A stretch of 64,000 nt of DNA from Fasciolopsis buskii (Eukaryota > Platyhelminthes > Trematoda > Plagiorchiida > Fasciolidae): positions 56,770 through 120,769 of the forward strand of contig LUCM01002974.1 in assembly GCA_008360955.1 (NCBI GenBank), given 5' to 3'. A model generated the notes under the pieces. That model was not told where the DNA came from, did no database searches, and saw only the letters and a program-made list of their open reading frames with translations. The position numbers were made by a program, and so were the translations under genes. How positions within the stretch are numbered: position 1 is the stretch's first letter; every line of letters begins with the position of its first letter. This document shows, piece after piece, positions 10,725 to 24,084 of the stretch.

Positions 10725-12879
10725 TTTCTTGAAGTGGCATCCAGGATGGACATGTCTTAGATACTGGCCTCCTCTGTCTTCGGTTAGCAAATCGGAAACT
10801 GACCTATTTTCCTATCATACTGTCTCAGCTTATCAGCTACTTAAAAATTAAAATGTACATTGGGGTTCACAAGCAATGATCAGTCTGATTTTGCCCAAAG
10901 GCTTGCATCAAGGAAACAGGACAACACATACCTATCAACGAATAAAGTAGAAAACATTGTGGTGGGAATACAGTTCATCAGAACTGAGTTCGGTTCGGAT
11001 TTTTTGGTAAAAGTCGATTTGCCTAGTAGGCAAGAGAAAGTGCATGCACATTGTGACCAAAAAAGTGGTCAAATTGTCAATTTTTCGGTGCTCAAGTTTA
11101 CTCTTCCACAAAACTGATTAGACAAGCACTTGCACACTCAGTCATGAAATTCGTGAACCTTGGCGACCGTAAAGTCGACAATCCGTTGACTATTTCCACT
11201 CCGTCGTGTTCGATACAAAAAGATTTTTATGTGCAACGAAGCAGTGCTTTCCTCATGCTATAAACATTTGTACGAATGAAAAGGTGAAATGCTCTGGAAT
11301 AAAATGACCAGCTCCACACTGAATAAATGGATTCATCAACTGCTCTCTCTCTCTCCCTCTCCTTGTGTCGTTCAACTTGGAATAGGGTACGATTAGTGAC
11401 TTCTAGTTTGATTCCATCCAGTGTTGGATTGATTTTTACAAATGACAACAACTCAAAAGTAACTGTTGTGCGATTAGGCCTGAAGGATTCTGCCATGTAC
11501 CAAAGAGCTAGATTTTTTGTAGAATAAAATATTTACTTACTCATAGTGTGTCCAGAATTCGATACCACCGGCTGATATTGAGCCAGTGACCCTCTGGTGA
11601 CCTGAAAGATGTTTCGGTACACGAAAGCTCAGTGATAACAGTAACTGACCGGTAAGTGGGACTTCATCAGTCCGATTTCGGATTGCTGCACCGATTTTAG
11701 AATGCTGGATATGTGAACAGATTTCTCGTGTTCGACGACTCTTGCAAATGTGCACCCTTTGCTCACTGTCAGTAAGCTGTGTAAATTCACACTACCTTTG
11801 CTTGACCTTTCTCAATCTCCTTCAGCTTAGTTTTCACGTGATCTATCACTTCAGCAACCGCTCACTGTGGTCATGTGACTTGTCGATTTTATTTTCTGCG
11901 TGCTCAGAACAACCGTGAAAATAATCTAGGACCAAAAATTATGGGAGATATTGGGAGAATGGACATTAACAAGAGGTCACACAACTTAACGGTGTCCCAA
12001 CTTAATAGTCACCGTAGTTTAATTGGAATAAATGTACATTACGTGGTTCGGCCTCTTTGCATCGTAGTGACTACGGTAAAAAAATATTGTCATCCAAATG
12101 CATTCCGTACTCGTACTTCTCATTTCTACCGGAGGACAACTGTACGATTAAGCACTGCTATTCAGAACTAACTGTGAAAACCTATGGCATTTTATTTTTT
12201 ACATAATGAATGGAAACTTTTTCACACATAAACATATATATATATATATACATATATCAATGTTTGAAAACTTGTTTCTCTACGCACAGTCAAGCGAACA
12301 GGTTGGCTTTCGTGTTTTCAAAAGTTATCCCACCGTTTCCGAAACGTTACTTATACGAAGATAATTGGGCACAGGTGATGAAGCAGTGATTTCTGGCAAT
12401 GGAGTCTTGTTGGGAGCATCAAGATTTCTTTGAATATTTTGTAAATTATTGGATATCTTTTCTGGAGGAGTTTGGTACTACTGACCCATGAGTAGTTGGT
12501 GCACCCATAGTGCTAAATACAAAAATATTCAATATCTTAATTTTGTTTACCACGAAGTTATGACTCCTACTCCTCAGTTAGGTATTACTACCCTAGCTAC
12601 CAGGTCAACAACCAACCATTTAACAAACGGTAAATCAGTTGGATTTGATCACTGAACCCTGTCATTAGGAGATTTGGGATTTGAAATCGTTGAAAAAAGT
12701 TGTCAGCTTGCAGCCTCCGAACCTGCAAGCGAATTTTTTGCTTTAATTAATCACTTTTACTTCGGAAAGATGAAAAAACTGATCGTTCGGCAAGGAGTTT
12801 CTTGAAATAAAGGGACTTTTCATCTTTTGATATTGCCTCCACTTCTTTCTCCCTCTTTTTCAGCTCATCTCATTTTAGT
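10725..12879. other. No gene seen; small hairpin and (TA)n
   Basis: Unique-looking DNA. A short (TA)n tract lies near 12236-12250. A perfect 8-bp inverted repeat with a 9-base loop (gcttgcag ... ctgcaagc) occupies 12706-12730. CT-rich tracts at 11341-11365 create a false Ser-Leu-rich frame. Two frames at 10860-11117 and 11875-12171 are unrecognised. Confidence 0.35.
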
Positions 12880-14350
12880 ATGCCATGTGGATGCATCACT
12901 GGCTTCAAGTTTGCGAACGCGTATTATCACGACGGAGTGTGTGTAGTAATTAGTGTCCAGTTTGTATGTACTGTACCACAACCGCACTACTTGGCTCTAT
13001 GTGGACGGTTACATGCGCACATTGACTCAGATGCTAATGCAAACTTAAGCGGCTTTACTAGGAGGTAGAAGAGTCAGGTATGTGTTGTGTCTGTTTGTAC
13101 AACCCTGAACCCGTGTATTCGTCTGTGTGTATATTTGTGTGCCAGTGTTGCAAATAGGTCACCGCAAATAATAACATCACCAACACCCTAAGGATTTGCT
13201 GTTTTGTGTAGAAATTAATGTTTGTTTGCGTGCACGTATATACCTGCGTGTGTGTGCGTGTGTGTGCGCGTATGGATGTTCAAGTACCACTGTGTACATT
13301 TCGGAATGCATCACTCGGCGAGCGAACGTTTTGTTTCGGCACGCAGAAGACGAAATGAAACTTTGAAGTTGCCGCCTCTTGGCGGTTCGTACGGGCCAGT
13401 TGGTTCAGCCAGATTAGTTAGCAGTCACGGTAGCTGTTCGGGGGATTTTCCATAAGAGGAGGTGCTAGTTCAACATGTGACGTGTCAAAGCATCGTTCAA
13501 CGGATGCACCAACTTTTTGAAGTTAGGCCGTGGGGTGTGTGGAGCAGAAGACGATCTAGCCAACATGAGCAATACCATCGTTAGGACTGATTTCAACGGT
13601 CAGTTTCGAAAAGAATCAACTTTTCGTTTCATTGCATATCTCGTGTAAATGATAGTAGAGATGAATATCATTACTGGCTTCTCTCTCTAAATTTGTGTTG
13701 TGCTCAATTGCTTAATGTAACTGACGGTTACTCTATCCGGGCACGTGTAAACCAGAGTAGATCAATCGGGAACTACTTCCGAGTGTACGTCGACCTATCC
13801 ACATGTGCGCACATCTCTTGTGCATGCATTCTTTGACTTACCTACATATGCATCAAAACAAACCCGTTCGTACCTTCCTCTAGCAAGAATTATGGACCTA
13901 GTCGTTCAAAAGTGTACACACACACACACACACAAGCGTACTTACACACAACCATATAATCGTCTTCGGGATAGCTAGCTCAGAATTGGAAATTTGACAT
14001 GAGGAAATAGATATTTCATTTCCCGTTATTGTTAATCGCGGTCCACGGTTCGTGGTTCCTGTGAAGGATATCACCTATCTACGTGTAAGTTAACGTGAAT
14101 AGAGATGCTCAGCCAAACGGCAGCACAATTGCACCCCGTGTCCGCGTGTCACGAAATTCGGACCCGTTGACCGGGGAACCATTTTCCATGGCCATACAAA
14201 ACCTGCGGGCACGCGTCTCAGCAGTGGTGTGGAATACAAGAATGCAATCAGCCTAAGTAGAGAATGCGTGTTTCATGGTACTTAAATTTACCGTGGCACC
14301 TGTGCATCCGCTGCACGTCCTACATTCTCATCACATAAATTTACAGCGCT
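12880..14350. other. CG-richer patch with TG/CA tracts
   Basis: This stretch is richer in CG and TG/CA words than its surroundings and holds a (CA)n tract at about 13916-13934. It could be a promoter or 5' UTR region, but there is no convincing start. A donor-like site (CTACGT|GTAAGT) at 14085 follows an open run of about 27 codons, too little to call an exon. Confidence 0.25.
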
Positions 14351-15149
14351 TTTCTAATGTTTGTATCCATGATGATGTTCCCAGCACAACGTACAATTGC
14401 CCAACAAATTTTATTTTCCGTGGCTATATTCATTTTGGCATCTGTTGAAGATTATGTTTGGGTATTCACTTTCTAGCTACCTTCTTATTTTGACTGTGAT
14501 CAAGCTGAACGCTGAAAACTGATTCCCTAATATCATCACGGAGATGTTATTTTAAAATTGCCATGTTCGGCAATAAGTAAGTAGTTGTAAGTTCGAGTTA
14601 GTGACTTTTTAGTTAAATCGTCATTTAACCTCAAATAGCAAATCGCTAACGAAACCCCATTGGTTCCGACACGCTTACATCAAGCTTGTGCTGGAAAAAA
14701 AACAAGATGAATAATAGCGGACTATCCTAACAGCAAGTCGAATGAAGGTGGTTTTCAGCTCTAAATCAAAGAGAGACCGGCATTGCAATAACGACAACAA
14801 GAATATTAAAATGGATAACCCGTACAAAAAGAAAGTCAGTTGAAGTTGGGAGTTCCGAAAGTAATTACACCTTGTCACTCAGAATCCGGCTAAGAAAGGA
14901 TGCTAAATGGAAGGGATAAGTAAGTGTTTAAGACTGACGACTGAAGGGGCCAGGAGTGTCATCATAAGTCTTTGTTATTTCCACGGTCAATTTTTTTCTC
15001 TCCATAAATGCTGCGGGTTTCTAACCTGATTCGTCATTCCATATAAATGGATAATATCGAAAAATGCCAATGTCTTTCTGAAAACATAAAATGAAACCTG
15101 TGTGAACAATGGTCTCCGGGAGCCAAAGCATTGTAATTTCTTATCTGTC
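14351..15149. other. No gene or repeat recognised
   Basis: Unique-looking, moderately AT-rich sequence. The minus-strand frame at 14675-14878 is hydrophobic but has no family resemblance. Confidence 0.35.
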
Positions 15150-15260
15150 TGAGAGGAAAGAACAAAATTTTCTACCGGGACTTGAATCCATGCTTAGTAA
15201 CAATCCACGCAGTGACACCATCTGTGTTGTACCGGCTGAGCCTTGAGGCTACATTGATGG
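15150..15260 (-). repeat. tRNA-like SINE fragment, putative family 2
   Basis: On the minus strand, gatggtgtcactgcgtgg is followed by a B-box-like ggattcaagtcccgg and then an AT-rich body. This is tRNA-like, but the body after the B box differs from family 1. Similar but diverged pieces occur at 30655-30745 and 36058-36155. It accounts for the first half of the plus-strand open frame 15182-15364. Confidence 0.4.
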
Positions 15261-17045
15261 ATGATCCGACATTTCAGCAAGTCAAGTTACGAAAAGCACA
15301 TTGTAGTGGATACCATGTAAGTGAGTTGGACTGGGAGCTGTTGATCCTTAATCAGAAAGCTTGAAAATCCTTGGGATGCGACTTCGTCGGTCAGCTGGTG
15401 GAACACGGGCAATGCAAATCCTTAGGTAGAATCCATGCCTGGGCTCGAATTCCACCGAGCTCGAAGGCTATTCATATTTCAGTCAACTTTACATTTGCCG
15501 AATCTGTCCAGAAAGTTTTCACAAGATTGCGAGTTTTCGGGACAGTAGTCGATTTGGCGACTAAGTGTCTAGTCACTTTCTGTCAGGGCATCGCAGACCT
15601 TCCCTAAAAAATAGTACCGAAAAGAATCTGATATTGTGGAAGCTTGTTGTCTCTCTTCTCGTGCTCATTTCCTATAATTAGTTAACGGTAATGTGCTGTT
15701 CATATTTATTCCTAATGAATGTGTGCACAACTGGCTAGTAGGTAACTGGTTGAGTATACGAATAGCTAACCTATGTAAATTTCGAGGGAGTGGATATATG
15801 GTTTGATTATAGTCCAAGAAAAAACAGTTCATATATGAACTTGATGCCATCCCGGAAAATATTGACGGACCGTCCTGAGGCATTTCAGCTAAAACGCGCA
15901 CATGCATTGGTCAAAACTGGCTGTTATTTGAGTGGCAAATTATGCGATATTAGTTCTAAACAATAGGTTGTAACGCACAATCAACAATTGGTCTTGAAAA
16001 ACTGATCTTCGACTTTCGATAGCTCACCTTGCAATTCGATTTCTACCTGGATGTCAGTAGCAATGTGTCACGACTGATGACTACCACTGAAACCGGAAGT
16101 GGAAAGATTCCAAGTGATGATTTTTGTGTTGAAATTCTTCAGTTTTGGCCCGCTGAAAACCGCCGTTTCTTACACGTCATCAAACAATGCGCTCACATTT
16201 TAGTCCAGTATTCCCAAATGAACACTAAAACTGCACAGGAAGCAGCAGTCACAAATGTCACTTAGAAGGATGCAAACTAAGGTGTTGAGGCTAAACTAAT
16301 GTATACGTTCTCAGTCAGTTTTTTCTCCCTATCCACTCAGCAAGTCCCAATACAAATATCGCACAAAGGAGGTTTTATGTAAATGTTTTCCAGTGGATTG
16401 CTATAGAAATACCAAAGGATTGGAGGAGTGAGAAGAATAAAACGAAGGGTCTTTTTTAAGTGATATGAGAGATCCTGAACTGGTCTCTGTATTGAGAGGA
16501 AAGGGGAACCGGTTGGCTAACTCCCATCTTCAGACAGAAGACCTTTCGTGGAACAGGCCGCAGAACGTTGGTATTGCTATATCAAACAATCGAAGGTATG
16601 ACGATTCGCTATGTTGGGATGATGTTCTGCAATGGAATCAGCCAGAATCATAGCCATTCTTCCTTTGATCTAATCAGTATAATGATCCATTAGAAAAAAT
16701 TACAACAATTGCACAGATGGGATTGTCAGAACTTATAACTTTCCACCTGAAGTCAACATTCACATCGAGGCAGTCTGCGGCAGAAAAAGTCTATTGATAT
16801 TGACTTAATAATAATGACAACAATGACAACAATGATAGTGATATTAAGATTGAGTACTACAAAATACGACATGGGATATACCTTCGACTTACCACTGGTA
16901 CCTCACCACAGGGGAACTATCAACAAGGGATGAGATTTATGGTCGTGACAACCAAGTAACGAAACAATCAACCAGCAAAAATCTGACAACTGTCCTAAAA
17001 TTTCTCGTCAAATCTAACTGACATGTAGTTTTGTCTGATTCACAG
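15261..17045. other. No confident gene; tRNA-like piece at 15.4 kb
   Basis: Around 15375-15465 the plus strand has an A-box-like gtcggtcagctggtgga and a B-box-like gggctcgaattccacc about 60 bases later. This may be another tRNA-derived SINE but cannot be a tRNA gene, because the arms do not pair. Open frames 16029-16265 and 16465-16653 are unrecognised. A TAA/CAA-rich low-complexity run lies at about 16805-16850. Confidence 0.3.
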
Positions 17046-17199
17046 TCTTCAAGAACAATCCCAAACTGCCGTGATTATCGGCACACGCTCCGCTGATTTT
17101 ATTTCCCATTCACGCGTGAACGAATCCTACCATATCATTGGAACGGTTCATGACAGTCCAATGGAAATCCGGCCACGAAAACCACAACCACCATCCCAG
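17046..17199 (+). CDS. Best candidate internal exon, unknown gene
   Basis: A strong acceptor (tttgtctgattcacag|T) precedes 17046 and a strong donor (CCCAG|GTGAGA) follows 17199. One base completes a split codon, then 51 codons are open in one frame, while both other frames have stops. The product starts LQEQSQTAVIIGTRSADF and ends with a basic, proline-rich segment, MEIRPRKPQPPSQ. Base composition is more balanced than the flanks. The exon would end exactly on a codon boundary. The starting phase fits the possible exon at 9829-9944, and the ending phase fits 32727-32819. I do not recognise the family. A chance open interval between splice-like sites remains possible. Confidence 0.32.
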
Positions 17200-19429
17200 G
17201 TGAGAGGCCCCTCGGGCGGATTAGAGACCAAAAGAATCAGGCAGGTTAATAACTCGAGCATTTTCGTTCTCTAGTACACCAATGGATTGGATGTTCTCTT
17301 ACGAGAGGATGATTTCATTTATTCATAATTTCTTACATCAGCGTCTGGATGGAATCGGGTAGTATAATGATAGCGAATTAATAATAACCATTGAAAAACT
17401 ATTTATTATTATTATCATTATTTATTTGAGAGTATTTTCTTGTTGGTAATTTCCTTATTCACAAAGCTGACTTTACGACCGTTCGTGCATTTTGTCGATT
17501 GCTCTAATGCCACAGTGTGCCCATCCCTGTTGGTTCCGATGACTTAAGAGATTGACAAATACTACTGAATTACGTCCGAGAAAATTATCACTGCAAAATT
17601 GCCTCTCATTTTGGATGCAGCGTTCTATGCACCTGAATTCGCTCACAAGGGGGATATCAGAGTGGGTCACGAATTCTTATTCCATGTGCACATGGTCATT
17701 TCTAATGTTTACTCAGTTTAGTATTTAGCTAGTATTTACGAAGAACAGACTCTCAGATGTCATATCCTGGAGTTGATTGATATTCCTAATGGATTCCACT
17801 AGTGGTGCATTGCGGCAATTCGGTATACCGATCACTAAATTCCGTTGACAGATGAGAATGACCTGGCTCGTAACGAAACCAGTTTTGAGATGAATAGTGC
17901 AAGCATTCGGATAGAACTGACCCATATTTGACAGGAAGTCGTTAAGTGTGGTTATCAGGCGGTCATGCTGCAGCCTCCCTCCAGCTTTCTCTCACACACA
18001 AGCATAGTCCGTCTGCCTCCAACTCTTGTCAAGTAGCCTACATTCAAACACCTAAATCCTGCTAACAAAACCGAATAATGGCACATGTGATTGCGCAAGG
18101 CTTTCGTGTTATGATAGGGACAAATAACCACAACACAAATTGTTTATTACCCTAGCATTCATCTCGGCTAATTGTGAGGATGATTCCCTTTGGCGTTTTA
18201 CTCGCCTAGTGAAGTACACGGCGTCCGATCGGTCTCCGAAATTCGGAACAAATGAACCTATTAAAATAGATGTAGCACTTGTGTCTGACGCACGTCCTGC
18301 ATGTCGTACTAGAGTTGCAGTTTCAGTATCGCTTTTGTTAATAGCATTAGTAGTAGTAGCAGTAAAACTAATAATAACAATAATAATAGCCAAATATTTT
18401 GCAAGAGAATCAGTTTGTCACTCTTTTCACCATGCGCCGTTAGAAGTCCTCAGAGCACCATTGAATCTGTATTTGATTCGATTATTTAAAAATTCACCAC
18501 TAACGAAACCCGCTTGAAGTTGAACGGTGACCTTGAAAGTTTTCGTGCTAGCCACAGGGATCACGTACATATTCTCCTCATACTATGTCATATCCAGTTT
18601 CAAGACTATCATTTCGAACCTTACCCGGGCTTGGGACCGAGCTTGATTACAAGTTAATTTATGGGGGCCACTTTCAACGGCTTCTTCTGTTTACAAACCT
18701 TTGTTCGAGAGATTTCAAACAGAAAATGAGATAACAGGCCACGAATTTTTGTTTGTCACGTCTCACCGGTGCATCCCACAAACGGTCTTGAATCAGTTAG
18801 AAGGAGATGATCCTTGATAAACAGGCCGTTGAAATTCAGTCAGACAATAAGAAGGTAGGCTAAGCAAGGAAATATTTGTTTGTCTAATGTAATTTTATAT
18901 GGATCTTTAAAAGGTATTTTCACACGACAAATATTTCTGAATGTCCGGCTCCTGACACAGATCCAAAAAATTGTCAAATTCCAGTCTAAAATGTGACATG
19001 AACAGTGTTGGATCAAGCCCTTCAGATTAGTTAGTTATGATCTACTACGGTTTCACACCTCAGAACGTTTTGGAGCTAACTGGATATACGCAATTTCCAT
19101 CACATTATTCTGTCATAACACCCCTGTTACCGTCAAAAGTTCAGTACGTGGAAATGATTTAGATTTACCGGGAGAAGGTCATACAGGTGATCGAGATCTC
19201 TTGTACCCAATCGGCAAATCCAAAGACAGGAGAGAGGGGAGAGTGTGACGTCCCCTAGACCTGACTCTATGCAGTCTAAGTCACTACATAATTTGCGTTA
19301 CCAAATTAATTACTACCCCCTCACATGGTCAGTCCTAGATGCCCGATGATCCAAAGCGCATCGCTAAGTAGTGCTATTCAGTCTGAGATGAATGAACAAT
19401 ATGTGCACTGTTACACCTTTTAGTTCGTC
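17200..19429. other. No confident gene; low-complexity tracts
   Basis: An A/T trinucleotide-rich tract lies near 17395-17430. At 18140-18517 a 125-codon plus frame has a strongly hydrophobic middle (Val/Ile/Ala-rich), but that part is written by a TAG/TAA/CAA low-complexity run at about 18340-18390, so a membrane protein is not supported. The rest is unique-looking DNA. Confidence 0.35.
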
Positions 19430-19835
19430 CGAGTTTCCCTCCCTCCGTCTCTCTTTCTCTCTCGCTCTCTCTCTCTCTCTATGTGTGATGCATTGATTTA
19501 TGATCCGTTCGTTTAGTCCTTGGTCTTCGATCTTCCTCATCATTCCACCGGTCGGTCAATCGTTCGCTCGGTTGGTCCTCAAAAAGTCCTTGAATGGAAA
19601 GCTTCAGACAAAACCCGGGCGGTATCAAGCGTGGACCTTAACAATTGACCGTGAATGTGCATGGCGCACGACATTGTGCGGGTTCTATGCCCACCCAACT
19701 GCATTGCTGAACCTCATTCAAACAAACCGACGAGACTGCGAGCTCGTAAATCACCGCAGCAGCACGAACAGTAAGACTAAACGTGAAAGCATCAGTAACG
19801 GTGGGGTAGCGGTATTAGGAGGAGCACAATGGTAA
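19430..19835 (+). other. CT-rich tract followed by a balanced-composition open segment
   Basis: A CT-rich tract at about 19436-19481 is followed by a 111-codon open frame (19500-19835) with higher GC than the flanks. A strong donor-like sequence (CAATG|GTAAGAG) sits at 19832. A CT-rich initiator region plus a first exon is one reading. The protein is basic and Ser/Thr-rich near its end, and no domain is recognised. No TATA box or other promoter element is evident, so this remains a candidate only. Confidence 0.2.
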
Positions 19836-20459
19836 GAGACAATGGTGTATGAATAAATCGTACTTTATCTTCCGTTTTTTTTGCAATCAGATGCACAGTA
19901 TCCAATGTGCAAGAGTTGTGATTATATATTTGATATAACGATATTAGGTATAGTACCAAACGACTCTTACGTATTACAGCAAAGAGTTAAAGCGGTTAGA
20001 GTGATGGAATGCACCTCCGCAGATTCCACTGATTTCAAAAGATCCGCACAGATGAGAAGAACTGATGTGGAACTGGTTACATGTAGGCTATTTCTCTGGT
20101 TCCCTTTTCATTCTCAAAGGACGAATCACTTTGAACTTGCATGGGGTGCGCCTTTCGACATCTGTGTAGCAAGCTAACTACAAAGCGGGTCACGGTAGTG
20201 GCGATAATGTCACCGACAGTTGTACTGGTCCATGGAATGCAGGCGACATGATCGTTCTGCATCCTTGAGATTTGTTAAGACATACTAAACCTTTGTCAAC
20301 TCAAGTTACCCTCAACCTGCTCGTGCACCTTCAGGAATAGGAATTTTTCTAAGTAACGAAATATTACCGATCCATTTACTGAAACCGACAATATGTTCGT
20401 ATTTATTTGTGGGTATGTTTAAAAGAATTTTTTATTTACAAACCGTGTTAGGAAACCCA
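19836..20459. other. No gene recognised
   Basis: Short unique-looking interval. The frame 19881-20177 is open but unrecognised. Confidence 0.3.
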
Positions 20460-20669
20460 CTAATTAGTCGACTTTCCGATTGCCACACAACCACTTTCAA
20501 GAATGGATTCAATGTTTTCCGAGTAGCGCTTCAAGCCGTACATCGACTTTCTAATACAACAAACCAGCTGTGTGTTTGTGCAGCGTGTCACGCAAATTTG
20601 TGCACTGTTGGGAAAGTCACCTTGCGTTGACTTTGACAGATTAACAATCCGAAACTTACTGCCCCACAT
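20460..20669 (-). pseudogene. Weak Ty1/copia-like reverse transcriptase scrap
   Basis: The minus-strand 69-codon frame contains LVCCIRKSMYGLKRYSENI followed by ESILESGCVAIG. Copia reverse transcriptases have a K-[SA]-[LM]-Y-G-L-K-Q segment followed about 18 residues later by a G-F/C motif. Here the YGLKR core is present, but the expected Trp-Asn and a few residues before Gly-Cys are missing. There are no other domains and no LTRs nearby. If real it is a short, decayed scrap; the match is short enough to be coincidence. Confidence 0.22.
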
Positions 20670-22637
20670 GTGGCGCGAACGCCGTTAAGACCACACAGTT
20701 ACTCTGGGATTTATCGCTTACGCGCTGGCAATCAATTATGCATAAGCTTTTTTGAACAAGGCACTGTGTGGCAAAATCGCAGACAATGAAATATAGCCAT
20801 GGGGTCATCTGAAATAGAGACATTTTGTCGACGAATGGACTCATTCCGCATCACCACTGCTCAACATGACAGTCTGGACTGGGCAACTAGTCACATTACA
20901 GTTGTTGCATTCCGATTCGGAAGTGCTACTAGTGCATCTTTACTGGGATCTGATTATAGCTTCGATCCCGGGGAGGAACGGATGAATTACACACTTAATC
21001 CGCTAGGCTATCCCACCTGGCTGCCAACTGTTCAATGCACATCAATAGTGTGTGATACCGCGTCCATTCCGCAACTGACGTTAGCGCGGTTGTAAAATTT
21101 TGCTCGCAAAATGACCTACTTCGGTGGCTAGTGTACATATTTCTTCATGTGTCAGCCCAATCCCTGTGTAATGTGCAGTCAGGCAGAACATGCTTTTGTG
21201 TACTCGCGACTAACAACCTAGCAGCTGAATTTAAAGACTGCCGATTTCGCATTTCATCATAAGCAGCTCCTTTGTTCGAAATTACTCCAAACTTGTTTTC
21301 ACAAACAACTTTGTGAAATCCAGGGTGTTTTAAATATAATTTCAAGGTTTTCTATTTTAATATATGGAAATGACAACTCAGTTTGTTAAACAAACGTGCA
21401 GATTTGATTTAAAAATGAAGAAAGTAGTTGATTTTCGCGGATTTTCATAGAAATCAGACGAACATTTTAGCAGCATGAATTTGGTCATCGCGCCGAGGTC
21501 TCCGAACATTACACAAACATCTTGTCGTCCATCGGCCCAGTTTCCTTACAAAAACCCAAATGATGAACTGGGTTTTCTGATGAATGTACTGTGAAATCTC
21601 TCTCTACTAGCGGATTACGGTGGCGCGATTAACTATTAATTCATAAATGGGCAGGTTTGACAAATGTTTTATCAATCTCTTTGTAAAAATCCTCTGCGTC
21701 AGGCAGACTTTTGGAGAAATAATGCAGACAATCGAAGAAATAAAACCTATGCAAAGCAAACGAAAACAAACTTTGGGATGGCCAGTAATATTATCGCCGC
21801 TGCACAGACCTGATAATCACGCGGACGAGACTGGTGGTGCGATAGTTTAGTTTGATTCTAGGCAAGTTTCTAGGTTGTACCCAACTCACCACATGCAAAT
21901 ACAACAAGTCTCCGAGTTGGCCCGTGAACGTAGTTCGTAAGTTACTGGATCAAATTGCCCTGGGCCCTCGGCAAACACAGGTGGCCGAAACAATCATATG
22001 GTGATCGAAGTAAGGACCTACATTTTTTGAGCACGACTGAAATGACCATTGCCCAAGCTCATTTTCATCCAGGCTGCTGCTGGTCGATACAGAATCTGTT
22101 CTCTTCTTCTTGGTGTAGACACAAGATTTGAATTTTTGGTTGATGCTGAAAGGTCTGCCTTCTTCATAGAGTTCCCTCTCCATAAAACTCCCCGGAGGTC
22201 GGCAGTTTTACTCAGTTTTGGATTGTGAACGTGTTGATCAGTTATAATGATGCTTCCATATGACTGCTACATTCAGCTGACATTTGCTTCATGCTCAGAT
22301 GAATTTTCAAAACAATAAACTTAATCAATTCCCTCGAAATGCTGGCTGAAGGAACGAGAATGACCTTCGGCTGGAAAGATTTAGGCACTTCGGACTGTGT
22401 GCAGCTCGACTGTATCATTTCCCACTCTATTACTGAATTGGCAAAAATATCCGGAATTGTAACAAAGCTTTTCACAAAAGCAATTCACCTGGTTTATTGA
22501 GATCTCCTTTGCGTACGTCTGAAACGTGATCCACCTTACATGGGGGAAATATGAACTTGCACACAGTAAAATGCATTGATTATCAACACACTGCTCTACA
22601 ATTTACAGACAGTTGTACTTTCCTGAGTTATTGTCAC
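20670..22637. other. No gene or repeat recognised
   Basis: About 2 kb of unique-looking DNA. Plus frames at 20799-21095 and 21647-21850 and minus frames at 21145-21345 and 21950-22183 have no recognised motifs. Confidence 0.35.

Positions 22638-22680
<43 letters not shown>
22638..22680. repeat. (ATT)n microsatellite
   Basis: Fourteen or so uninterrupted copies of a TTA/ATT trinucleotide. Confidence 0.95.
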
Positions 22681-22681
<1 letters not shown>

Positions 22682-23944
22682 TCTCGCTTAATTCCGAACA
22701 TATTTAATATAAATCATAATACTATTGGCTTAACTGTGAAGTAACGCGAGAAACGGCATAATAGGATAAGTTCACTATGAGCACTAAATTTACGACAGAA
22801 CGAAAACAGCACTGACTTGAATTTCACGGTACCCATTGAGCTGACTGGGTCAGGTGTCATATCCGACAGAGTGGATTGGGATGACAAATATGTTCATTCC
22901 GTTCTATCTTGACCATCTGATATGTCGGCGGCACGTTGTTTAGGCCACTCATCTTGACTTCACTCAGCTTGTTTTCCATGATGGTTACGTGCTGGTTTAG
23001 GATTCTCGTGGGAAGTCAGATAACTTGTCTGAAAACTAAGAGCGATATTAGGGAGTTGCTAGCATGATAAATCGACGCAAACTTAACGTCCTCCAGTATC
23101 ATCCTCAACATGGTCTTTTCACAAGGTAACGGAAACTTGAATCTGTGACGATCTACAGTTTTATTGTGTTTGAACACAGTTTTCAACTGTGTATTAAGAG
23201 CGGATGGTTTTTAGGTTTCAGCTCTACTCCGTGGGCTCTAACTGGAAGCAGATGATGATTAATCCAGACAATGCACTTCATAATATCAACATCTAGTCGC
23301 GTTTCTCTGAAAAACGCCACGATTTTCTGGCATACTCAAAAATGCCACCTTGATATATCCCGCAGAGCGATTTAGATAAGTGCGCTACCACAATATTCAT
23401 CTCGTATTGTTTTTGCAGTCGACTTACTCAACTAATGGCGTCACGTTTTCTGTCCATGGTAAAGCAGACCACACTGGACCCCGACACATGCTTGTGCACA
23501 GACACAGGGACCCACACACATTTGCTGTGAAATTTTGGAACGTGCCCAGCCAGTCGTGTTTTAACATGTGCAAAATGAGCCAGCCGATGTTATCACCAAA
23601 CTGTCCTCAAGGATTTTTGTTCAAGAGTGTATGATAATCCTATGAAGGCTCAGATACTCAAGCACACACTAGCGTTGCATTCAAAACTGAGAAGTGGTGA
23701 ATTTCAGTAAGTTATTTTCCAACTCGAGGAAGTCGGGCGGATGACAAATCCGGGGCTAGAACGGAAAGGATATTTACACTGCTGTGTAGATGATGACCTT
23801 TTGGCGCCGGTGATAACTCATTATCTGACCTGCCGGTTCATCTGCTCTACAGCTAAAGTGGCAGCCCCCAGTTCGATTAGGTCATGCTTGTGACTTATCT
23901 CTTTCTCTTGTAGTTTGATCATTCACGATTATGTCAATGTCGTG
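22681..23944. other. No gene recognised
   Basis: Unique-looking sequence. The plus frame 23380-23634 has no family resemblance. Confidence 0.35.
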
Positions 23945-23972
23945 TCACACACACACACACACACACACACCC
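23945..23972. repeat. (CA)n microsatellite
   Basis: A CA dinucleotide run of about 13 copies. Confidence 0.95.
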
Positions 23973-24084
23973 ATATACATATGTCTGTGGGTAGGGGAAG
24001 ATTGCGTGGATAGTATGAACTTTCATCGGTAAGAGAATGATGGGATTCAAGAGCCCGGTGAATTCACTCCCTAGGTTGTATGCA

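Noticed and set aside
18140..18517. 125-codon frame with an apparent membrane segment
   Set aside because: The hydrophobic stretch is encoded by a TAG/TAA/CAA low-complexity run; minus-strand frame over the same DNA is equally open.
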